Source: Desulfosporosinus sp. (GTDB taxonomy: Bacteria > Bacillota > Desulfitobacteriia > Desulfitobacteriales > Desulfitobacteriaceae). From it: a stretch of 28,161 nt of DNA. The stretch is from positions 1-28,161 of the forward strand of contig DOPM01000038.1 in the NCBI GenBank assembly GCA_003513495.1. Reading direction: 5' to 3'. The translations under genes were made by a program, and so were the position numbers. This document shows positions 1 through 6,075 of the stretch, piece by piece. The number at the start of each line of letters is the position of its first letter. The first letter of the stretch is position 1. The notes beneath the pieces are model-generated. The model was not told the DNA's origin, made no database searches, and saw only the letters and a program-made list of their open reading frames with translations.

Positions 1-485
1 GCCTTAAGCATCAGAGGATAACCACATTCTTTGGCGTGCCTTCTTGCTTCAGCCACAGTTTTAATGTCCTTCTCATAACCCGGAATGATCGGGACTCCGA
101 CTTCCTTGGCGACAATCTTTGACTTGATCTTGTCGCCCAAGGAGTCCATCATCATTGCCGTCGGTCCAATGAATTCGATACCTTCCTGCTCGCAACGTTT
201 GGCAAATTCAGGATTTTCCGACAAAAAGCCGTATCCTGGATGGATTGCATCTACGCCCTTTTTGATAGCCAGACTGATGATTTCCTCAATATTCAGATAA
301 GCATCTACAGGACTTCTTCCTTCACCGATGAGATAGGCCTCATCGGCTTTGCTTCTAAAGAGAGAGTATTTGTCTTCGTTGGAATAGATCGCGACAGTCC
401 TTATTCCCAGCTCATTACAAGCTCTAAATACCCTAATCGCGATTTCGCCTCTATTGGCTACCATCACTCGTTTAAAATTACTCAT
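1..485 (-). CDS. pyc: Pyruvate carboxylase, N-terminal part (truncated by window edge)
   Basis: This is the 5' end of a gene that runs off the left edge, about 161 codons. It encodes the ATP-grasp biotin carboxylase domain that carboxylates biotin in pyruvate carboxylase (pyruvate to oxaloacetate, cytoplasmic anaplerosis). Visible are VANRGEIAIRVFRAC near the N-terminus, the stretch KADEAYLIGEG, and DAIHPGYGFLSENPEFA. The wording of the second stretch, with SPVDAYLNIEEII after it, fits pyruvate carboxylase better than AccC, which usually has a shorter, different segment there. The start is ATG at 485 with GGAGGA upstream. The carboxyltransferase and biotinyl domains lie outside the window, so a stand-alone biotin carboxylase subunit cannot be strictly excluded. 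Confidence 0.88.
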   Translation of the reverse strand, partial: MSNFKRVMVANRGEIAIRVFRACNELGIRTVAIYSNEDKYSLFRSKADEAYLIGEGRSPVDAYLNIEEIISLAIKKGVDAIHPGYGFLSENPEFAKRCEQEGIEFIGPTAMMMDSLGDKIKSKIVAKEVGVPIIPGYEKDIKTVAEARRHAKECGYPLMLK

Positions 486-620
486 AAAATTCTTCCTCCA
501 TACTTCTTTGAATACTCGACTTTGCCAAAGGTACTTATACTAAGGTTTTTCTTAGAAATTAACCTTTGTAACAATTTAATGAATTTATTATACTTTATTT
601 TTTCCGCTTTTCTTGCCCTA

Positions 621-791
621 TTAACAATGTATACAGGAATACTTACCGCTGTCCCGAATAGTCTCTTCCTCATTAGGCCTGCCGATACCTTTCCAGAAAT
701 CGCCCAGGCGGTCACAGGCAATTTTTAGTTCCTCTATTTTAGGCAAATAGACGATACGGAAATGATCAGGCAATGGCCAGTTGAAGCGCAC
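621..791 (-). pseudogene. C-terminal remnant of an alanine/aspartate-type aminotransferase
   Basis: This is an open frame of 56 codons. Its middle reads NWPLPDHFRIVYLP, then EELKIACDRLGDFW. This is the C-terminal signature of PLP-dependent class I aminotransferases of the AlaT/AlaA type, where the R of HFRIV is the conserved substrate carboxylate-binding arginine. The other roughly 340 residues, including the PLP lysine, are absent: upstream there is only intergenic sequence with inverted repeats. The frame could start at GTG 791 behind a perfect GGAGGT (798-803), but a 56-residue piece of this fold cannot be an enzyme. I read it as a gene remnant left beside pyc. A domesticated small protein is possible but unsupported. 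Confidence 0.7.
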
Positions 792-797
792 TTTTTT

Positions 798-827
798 ACC
801 TCCTTCAGTTAGCTAGTAGAAGGAGGT
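798..827. repeat. Inverted repeat covering the ribosome binding site of the aminotransferase remnant
   Basis: A perfect 9-bp inverted repeat, ACCTCCTTC (798-806) and GAAGGAGGT (819-827), has a 12-nt loop. Each strand presents a consensus Shine-Dalgarno sequence in one arm and its complement in the other, so an RNA from either strand would hide its own ribosome site. The function is unknown. Confidence 0.6.
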
Positions 828-836
828 CATGATCGT

Positions 837-867
837 CAATTATTATTCTGAAACTGAATAATAATTG
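837..867. repeat. 12-bp perfect inverted repeat upstream of the GT8 gene
   Basis: CAATTATTATTC (837-848) and GAATAATAATTG (856-867) flank a 7-nt loop. It lies 48 bp before the GT8 start codon. It is AT-rich with no T-tract, so it suits an operator or leader hairpin better than a terminator. No regulator can be assigned. Confidence 0.55.
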
Positions 868-914
868 CATTTAACATAGAAACTATTCAATATCAGAAAT
901 TAAGGAGAGATGTT

Positions 915-1790
915 ATGAACGTCCTCGTGACCTTAAATTCGAACTATCTATCACAGTTGGTAGTTATGTTAACATCCTTAATTAAGTCTAACCCGAGAAT
1001 ACATTTCTTCGTTTATATCGCCCATACCTCTTTGACTAGGCAGGATTTTGCGTTTATAGATCAATACGTAAATACCTCAATCTGTACAATTGTGGATATT
1101 AAAATTTCTACTGACATGTTTAGTGATGCGCCAATTACCAGACGCTATCCCAAAGAAATGTACTATCGTATCCTTGCTGCTCATTATTTACCCAAACATT
1201 TGGATCGAATTCTTTACCTTGATCCGGATGTAGTAGTTATCAATTCTCTTAATAAATTATATCACATAGATCTACGTGAAAATTTTTTTGCTGCCGCGTC
1301 AGATGTTTATAAACCTCTCGAAAAGCTCAATAAGGTCCGTCTAAAAATGCCAAAGAGCAGTACTTATGTGAATTCAGGTGTTATGATTCTAAATCTGACA
1401 CTACTACGCCAACAACAAAATATTCTAGAGGTTTTTGACTATATTAACATGTATAAAAATCGCTTTATCTTTCCAGATCAAGATGTAATTAATGGTCTCT
1501 ACTTTAGCCGTACCCTTGTAATTAGTCCCAAAATATTTAACCTCAGTGAAGTTTATTGTTTTATCCATAACCTTCACCCTAAGAACAAGGATTGTAAAAT
1601 TGATTTAGATTGGATTCGGCGGCATACAGTCATTATTCATTATTGCGGGAAAAATAAGCCATGGAAGGAAAACTACAAGGGTATCCTAGGCGTATTCTAT
1701 AAAAATTTTGAACACCTTGCCCAAGATAAATATGCAATTAATAAAGAACCTTCAGAAATTAGTTATTTTGAAAGGGGACAACTTCAATAA
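915..1790 (+). CDS. Glycosyltransferase family 8 protein
   Basis: This 291-residue protein is a retaining glycosyltransferase of the GT8 fold (general stress GspA / LPS glucosyl- or galactosyltransferase type). It would use a nucleotide sugar and a divalent metal in the cytoplasm to glycosylate an envelope or protein acceptor. The metal-binding DxD appears as LYLDPDVVV around residue 103. The YVNSGVMILNL block follows near 151, then FPDQDVINGLY, and a C-terminal HYCGKNKPW that supplies the second metal/diphosphate-binding histidine. Length matches the family. The start at 915 has AAGGAGA at good spacing. It stands alone, with the pyc remnant region upstream and a convergent methyltransferase downstream, so the acceptor is not indicated. 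Confidence 0.92.
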   Translation: MNVLVTLNSNYLSQLVVMLTSLIKSNPRIHFFVYIAHTSLTRQDFAFIDQYVNTSICTIVDIKISTDMFSDAPITRRYPKEMYYRILAAHYLPKHLDRILYLDPDVVVINSLNKLYHIDLRENFFAAASDVYKPLEKLNKVRLKMPKSSTYVNSGVMILNLTLLRQQQNILEVFDYINMYKNRFIFPDQDVINGLYFSRTLVISPKIFNLSEVYCFIHNLHPKNKDCKIDLDWIRRHTVIIHYCGKNKPWKENYKGILGVFYKNFEHLAQDKYAINKEPSEISYFERGQLQ

Positions 1791-1918
1791 CACATGTTTA
1801 TATTGTTGAGAACCCAAATAGCCCTCCTTCTCCTAAGTGAAAGAGGGATACTCATTCCATAGTACTACTTCCTTTGGTTAACATTCGATCATTAGCGGGA
1901 TATTTCTGTTTTCTCTTT

Positions 1919-2500
1919 TTACTTGTAGGGCATTGCCATAAATAGAACTTCGTTATATAAGATCTTCCTGAATTCTATTAGAAATTCAGTTTTAAAGTCT
2001 TTCAGTTCAAACATTTTACTATAGGATTCGTAATCTCGAACATAACTACCATTATCACATAATTTCATCAGGGAGTTAGTGAAGAAGGATCCTTTTAAAC
2101 GACAAGGTTCTAAAACAATAATCTTGCCATTTGGCTTAAGAATTCGCTGAAATTCATAAAGATAAGGCGAGAAATCATCTGAACTAATGTGATGTAACAC
2201 TGCTAACGAAAGGATATAATCGACAGAATTGTTCTCCAAAGGCAAATTGGTACCTTCCAAGACTCGAAAGTCATAGTCAGGGTTTAACCGTCTGGCATAA
2301 GCAATGCGTCGTGAATCCGGATCTACACCTATATAGTAAGCTTTCGAACAGAGGGAACTAGCCGACCCAATTCCTGAACCAAAATCAAGTACCTTTTTTT
2401 CCGCAAAATTAAAATATCGGCTAAGGACTCCTTTAATATACAAATTGTTTAAAATATTGGGACGGATAAACCAATGATAGAGGCGAGGGGATAGTTCCAT
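1919..2500 (-). CDS. Class I SAM-dependent methyltransferase
   Basis: This 193-residue protein has a Rossmann-like methyltransferase fold. SAM-binding motif I is VLDFGSGIGSA (residues 38-48), with an acidic strand end, YIGVD, at residue 60. The post-motif YILSLAVLHHIS and the KPNGKIIVLEP block typical of Methyltransf_11 proteins follow. The substrate cannot be inferred. At 193 residues it is short but complete: the start ATG at 2500 has AGGAGG upstream and the C-terminus ends normally. It converges on the GT8 gene. The 130 bp between their stops hold no clear terminator. Confidence 0.88.
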   Translation of the reverse strand: MELSPRLYHWFIRPNILNNLYIKGVLSRYFNFAEKKVLDFGSGIGSASSLCSKAYYIGVDPDSRRIAYARRLNPDYDFRVLEGTNLPLENNSVDYILSLAVLHHISSDDFSPYLYEFQRILKPNGKIIVLEPCRLKGSFFTNSLMKLCDNGSYVRDYESYSKMFELKDFKTEFLIEFRKILYNEVLFMAMPYK

Positions 2501-2649
2501 GGATTTAACCTCCTGATCTTTCCTCAGGGAATCGTTTGAAAAAAGACCCCACCATTTCGGATGAGGCCATACGTAAGGCTAGTCATAAAACATCATGTCC
2601 AAGATTGAATTATTTATACTAACGTGGACTTTACCTAGTAATAATAAAG

Positions 2650-2680
2650 AAGGCCCCATCGTTTCCAATAAGGGTACTTC
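2650..2680 (-). terminator. Possible terminator of the tetR-type gene
   Basis: Reading minus, GAAG and CCC pair with GGG and CTTC around a loop with small internal mismatches, followed by TTTATTATT. The hairpin touches the stop codon of the TetR gene. It is imperfect, so support is weak. Confidence 0.35.
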
Positions 2681-3288
2681 TATAAGTTTAAAGATGTTCC
2701 ACCCCAAAGTATCTTTCTGACAAGTTCCAGATAATCACCTTCATAAGAAAAATCCTTTTTGGCGATTAAGATGGCCATACCGTGGACTAGACCCCAGCAG
2801 GACAATGCCATGGCATTTAGGTCATCACTGTCAGCCTCTCCGTTTTGATTTTCCGATTGGCAGCGCTCGATGGCCTTATAAAACGTATTAAAAGGCTGCT
2901 CTCCACTACAAAATGTTTCGTCATTCATTTTTTTAATCTTATTAGCAAAGTCACTTAGAAATAATAGCCGTAAGTATTCCGGATTATCAACAAAAAACTT
3001 CACATAAGAATAACCCATTTCTTTAAGCTGGCTTTTATTGTCGTTCGGATATTTATTAACTGCTTCCTCAAGGCATTGGTTGAATTTATGGTGGGCCTCG
3101 ATAGCTATGGCCATGATCAAATCATCTTTACTATTAAAATGCCTATAGGGCGCAGTATGGCTTACACCACAGGCCTTTGCCACTTTACGCAATGAAAAGT
3201 TTTCATAGCCTTCCTCGTCTAAAAGGGTTAAACCTTTTTTAATCAATTCGGCCTTTAGATTTTCATGATGATAAGTTTCGTTTGACAT
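2680..3288 (-). CDS. TetR/AcrR-family transcriptional regulator with WHG-type C-terminal domain
   Basis: This 202-residue protein has an N-terminal helix-turn-helix (FSLRKVAKACGVSHTAPYRHF, residues 26-46), with the TetR hallmark YRHF at the end of the recognition helix. The C-terminal ligand/dimer domain carries CWGLVHGMAILI, the motif that names the WHG group. It probably represses the divergent flavoprotein genes at 3411. The 122-bp gap between the two starts holds two near-identical palindromes (3342-3393) placed over the flavoprotein promoter. The inducer is unknown, but an electrophile or quinone-like compound would fit the reductase targets (inference). Confidence 0.92.
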   Translation of the reverse strand: MSNETYHHENLKAELIKKGLTLLDEEGYENFSLRKVAKACGVSHTAPYRHFNSKDDLIMAIAIEAHHKFNQCLEEAVNKYPNDNKSQLKEMGYSYVKFFVDNPEYLRLLFLSDFANKIKKMNDETFCSGEQPFNTFYKAIERCQSENQNGEADSDDLNAMALSCWGLVHGMAILIAKKDFSYEGDYLELVRKILWGGTSLNL

Positions 3289-3341
3289 TTAGCTACACCC
3301 TCTCAACAAACAGTAACTATAGTATACCATAAAATAATAGA

Positions 3342-3393
3342 ATGTTTACACCGCAAACATTAGATGGTATTATTATGTTGACACTGTAAACAT
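3342..3393. promoter_or_regulatory. Paired TetR operators overlapping the flavoprotein promoter
   Basis: Two 19-bp near-palindromes, ATGTTTACACCGCAAACAT (3342-3360) and ATGTTGACACTGTAAACAT (3375-3393), share the form ATGTTKACAcYGYAAACAT. Their centres are 33 bp apart, about three helical turns, so dimers would bind on the same face. A plus-strand promoter fits between and under them: TTTACA (3345-3350), 17 bp, TATTAT (3368-3373). This puts one operator on the -35 and the other across the start of transcription. The same sites sit upstream of the minus-strand tetR gene, so autoregulation is likely. Confidence 0.82.
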
Positions 3394-3410
3394 AATAGGG
3401 AGTGAATTGA

Positions 3411-3971
3411 ATGAGAGCCTTGTTGATATCAGATCAGGAGTATCAGACCAAAACCTATCAAGGTCTAAATGATTTAATAAGAGAGTTTTTAAACCAAAAG
3501 GGATTTGAGGTAGAGTTAATGGAATCAAGCGCGGATAACCTTACCTTTTGTATGGGGTGCTTTGGTTGCTGGATCAAAAAGCCTGGGGAGTGTGTTATCA
3601 ACGACGGGATAGCCCAAATCAACCGAAGTGTTATGAACAGCGATGTAGTTATTTACCTCAACCCCATCATCTTTGGGCATTTCAGCCCAAACATCAAAAA
3701 TATTATTGATCGAGGTTTGCCAAATATGCTTCCATTTTTCATAACAAGACCTGATGGTTCTACAATGCATCCACCTCGGTATGATTCTTACCCCGCTCAA
3801 ATTATCATCGGTTACGGAGATGAGATTACTGATGAGGATAAACAACTTTTCATGGATATTACCAAACGACACCGCAGAAATATTGAAGTCCTGATCTATC
3901 CAAACCCTACGGAGACTATAATTAAGGCCTTAAATAGAATGGAACTGGGAAGGGTCGGTGGATTACTGTGA
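3411..3971 (+). CDS. Flavodoxin-fold NAD(P)H-dependent FMN reductase, cysteine-rich type
   Basis: This 186-residue protein of the flavodoxin-like / iron-sulfur-flavoprotein superfamily starts MRALLISDQE and binds FMN. CMGCFGCWIKKPGECVINDG (from residue 47) is the cysteine cluster seen in this group. Flavin-contact segments follow, including YLNPIIFGHFSPNIKNIIDRG. It probably reduces quinones, nitro compounds or another small electrophile in the cytoplasm (family-level inference). It is the first gene of a two-gene operon: its stop overlaps the next start by 4 bp. The promoter carries paired operators for the divergent TetR protein. The compact cysteine pattern does not by itself prove a 4Fe-4S cluster. 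Confidence 0.85.
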   Translation: MRALLISDQEYQTKTYQGLNDLIREFLNQKGFEVELMESSADNLTFCMGCFGCWIKKPGECVINDGIAQINRSVMNSDVVIYLNPIIFGHFSPNIKNIIDRGLPNMLPFFITRPDGSTMHPPRYDSYPAQIIIGYGDEITDEDKQLFMDITKRHRRNIEVLIYPNPTETIIKALNRMELGRVGGLL

Positions 3972-4672
3972 AAAATATTGTTTTAGTAAGCGCCAGCCCC
4001 AAAATTAACGAAAAATCAGTTTCAAAGGAATTATTGGTAATGGCTGGGAGTCATATTATCTCTGATTTGTTTAGTAAAGTATTTATTGACGTTAGAAAAA
4101 GCATCTTAACAAAGAACCTCGCAAAGGATTTTGAAACACTTGCCAAGGCCGATGTCCTAATTTTTTCATTCCCGCTTTACTACTTTTGCATGCCGGGCAT
4201 TCTAACCCGGTTTTTAGCTGATTACCATAATTATTTCAATTCCCGCGAGAACGCTAAAAAACATGTCAAAGTATACGCTATGGTGAATTGTGGTTTTCCC
4301 GAACCAGAAATAAACCTAGAGGCAGTCAGAGTTATTAAGAGTTTCAGCCAACATATAAATGCAGAGTTCCGTTTCGGCATTCTTATAGGCGGAGGTTCCA
4401 TGATGATTGAAGCCAAAGAAGCGCCTTTTATGAAAAAACCGATACTAAAACTCAAGTCTGCTTTTTCCTCCATAGCAGCAGATATTCAACACGAGGATTC
4501 CACAACCATGGATTCGATTTATATCGGCGTTGACTTTCCATTATACAGACGCATCTATCATTACATGGGTGGCAGGGGCTGGATTACATTGGCGCGTAAG
4601 AATGGGCTTAAAAAGAAGGATCTTTATAAGAAACCTTACTGCTTGAAAACCCACCCCCGTATTACTCTTTAG
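3968..4672 (+). CDS. NAD(P)H-dependent flavin oxidoreductase, flavodoxin fold
   Basis: This 234-residue protein starts at GTG 3968, overlapping the preceding stop, so the two are translationally coupled. The N-terminal strand and phosphate loop read IVLVSASPKINEKSVS. The flavin-binding block DVLIFSFPLYYFCMPGILTRFL is typical of NADPH-dependent FMN reductases. It lacks the cysteine cluster of its partner and has a longer C-terminal extension rich in basic and aromatic residues. Two different flavodoxin-fold proteins made together suggest a heterodimer or two-step reductase. The substrate is unknown. Confidence 0.8.
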   Translation: MKNIVLVSASPKINEKSVSKELLVMAGSHIISDLFSKVFIDVRKSILTKNLAKDFETLAKADVLIFSFPLYYFCMPGILTRFLADYHNYFNSRENAKKHVKVYAMVNCGFPEPEINLEAVRVIKSFSQHINAEFRFGILIGGGSMMIEAKEAPFMKKPILKLKSAFSSIAADIQHEDSTTMDSIYIGVDFPLYRRIYHYMGGRGWITLARKNGLKKKDLYKKPYCLKTHPRITL

Positions 4673-4698
4673 GAAATCGTTCCCCCTAAAAAAGCAAC

Positions 4699-4752
4699 TA
4701 GACATTTACGAATTATCCCTTTATAATAAATGCAAATGAAATGCATTTGCAT
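4699..4752 (+). promoter_or_regulatory. Promoter and operator-like palindrome of the YibE/F gene
   Basis: The -35 is TAGACA (4699-4704), followed by a 17-bp spacer and TATAAT (4722-4727). The predicted start near 4734 falls inside a 9-bp perfect inverted repeat, ATGCAAATG (4730-4738) and CATTTGCAT (4744-4752). A repressor bound here would block the promoter. The regulator is unknown. A metal-responsive repressor is one option, but the sequence is not a recognised Fur or Zur box. Confidence 0.65.
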
Positions 4753-4883
4753 CAGGGGCAAAGTGTGAAGGACTGGTATTTATTCGACGTATATTAGCAT
4801 ATATTATATGTATTTTAATTATTTTAGCAGGATATCTATACAGCAATAACCTTAAGGATATTCCTTCAGTTCCGCCTGAAATT

Positions 4884-5921
4884 ATGTCAAAAGGATTAAT
4901 CCTGGATATGAAGGAAATGGAAGTTACACAAGGTATAACTAGCCTGATTGGGGAAAGACAATGGCTAGTTAACGTCGAGATAAAAGACGGGCCCTACGCA
5001 GGTCGTACCTTAGATACGATTCATTACTACGGAGCTAATCCTGCTTATGATATCATGGTTTATCCGGGGGATGAAGTTATTCTAAGTCTGGTGGTAGAAA
5101 ATAATCTTTTAAAAGAAGCCAACATTGCCGACTATGCCAGAGATAAATACATCAAATGGCTGTTTCTAATATTTATTGCCTCGATCTTACTGATTGGTGC
5201 TCGCCAGGGTATTAAAACCATCATATCCCTTGCTATTACGGGTTGGGCCGTTGTTAAGATACTTCTACCAGCTATCTTGACTGGTAAAGACCCTATAACG
5301 ATTACGATCATTATATGCTCAGGAATAACTATCATAACCCATATGCTTATCACCGGATTTACCAAAAAATCTCTTGCCGCTATTTCTGGAACTACAATAG
5401 GTATTGTCATCGGGGGGCTATTGGCTAAATATGTTATATCCCTTACCCGGATCACTGGCCTAGCTTCAGAGGAAAGTCGACTCCTTTTTTTCAGCTTTCA
5501 AGAGGGGCAGATAAATATTACAGGAATTCTATTTGCTGGAATCGTCCTCGGTTCTCTCGGAGCGGTAATGGATGTGGCCATGTCCATTGCTTCCAGTACA
5601 TATGAAATCCACCTCGCTAACCCCAAACTATCCTTTAAACAACTTGTAGAAAGTGGTCTTAACGTAGGAAGGGATATTATCGGAACTATGGCTAACACTC
5701 TAATTCTTGCCTACACCGGTGGCGCTCTGCCCCTAATGCTTCTTGTCTTAGCAAACAATATACCATACTTGAAATTTATTAACCTCGATATGATCGCGAC
5801 AGAAATAATACGAGCCCTTTCCGGCAGCATCGGTCTATTTATTGCAGTTCCTTTCACTGCCCTGATCAGCGCCGCTCTGTACAGACATAGCTTCCGAGGT
5901 AACTCAGAAAACAACCCATAA
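4884..5921 (+). CDS. YibE/F-family multispanning membrane protein
   Basis: This is an integral membrane protein of the YibE/F family, whose function is not established. The first ATG gives 345 residues: a soluble extracytoplasmic part (about 1-85), then several membrane spans starting near WLFLIFIASILLIGA, with GTTIGIVIGGLLA, ITGILFAGIVLGSLGAVMDVAMSIAS and a final IGLFIAVPFTALISAALY. The reading frame is open back to 4740. It encodes a further hydrophobic helix just upstream (ILAYIICILIILAGYLYSNN, 4791-4850) that homologues should have as an N-terminal anchor. No ATG, GTG or TTG precedes that helix in frame. GAAGGA (4767-4772) would serve an ATT start at 4782. The true start is therefore probably upstream of 4884. 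Confidence 0.87.
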   Translation: MSKGLILDMKEMEVTQGITSLIGERQWLVNVEIKDGPYAGRTLDTIHYYGANPAYDIMVYPGDEVILSLVVENNLLKEANIADYARDKYIKWLFLIFIASILLIGARQGIKTIISLAITGWAVVKILLPAILTGKDPITITIIICSGITIITHMLITGFTKKSLAAISGTTIGIVIGGLLAKYVISLTRITGLASEESRLLFFSFQEGQINITGILFAGIVLGSLGAVMDVAMSIASSTYEIHLANPKLSFKQLVESGLNVGRDIIGTMANTLILAYTGGALPLMLLVLANNIPYLKFINLDMIATEIIRALSGSIGLFIAVPFTALISAALYRHSFRGNSENNP

Positions 5922-5931
5922 AGGCACACAT

Positions 5932-5975
5932 ACAAGCCACCGTTGCACTGCTGTGAAACGGTGGCTTGTTGTTTT
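5932..5975 (+). terminator. Rho-independent terminator of the YibE/F gene
   Basis: A perfect 13-bp stem, ACAAGCCACCGTT (5932-5944) and AACGGTGGCTTGT (5957-5969), has a 12-nt loop and is followed by TGTTTT. It begins 11 bp after the stop codon. A closely similar hairpin occurs at 11590. Confidence 0.88.
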
Positions 5976-6075
5976 AAGTAATATCATTTGGATTTCCACA
6001 AACCAAGTTTCAAATTGTCATGTTTTTTATTGTAATGTCATTTTTTAGCTAACCATTAAGTACTCTGTTTTCTGT

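Noticed and set aside
482..721. Minus frame of 79 residues before pyc
   Set aside because: It is out of frame with the aminotransferase signature and overlaps it; composition is not protein-like.
85..728. Plus-strand frames across pyc and the remnant
   Set aside because: They are antisense to a clear pyruvate carboxylase frame and to the aminotransferase remnant, and have no recognisable domain.
3525..3872. Minus 115-residue frame inside the flavoprotein gene
   Set aside because: It is opposite to a well-supported gene and has no ribosome site.
6010..6075. Imperfect direct repeats TGTCAT-T-run and palindrome CTGTTTAAACAG
   Set aside because: They are short and AT-rich, with no gene or element attached; they could be chance.
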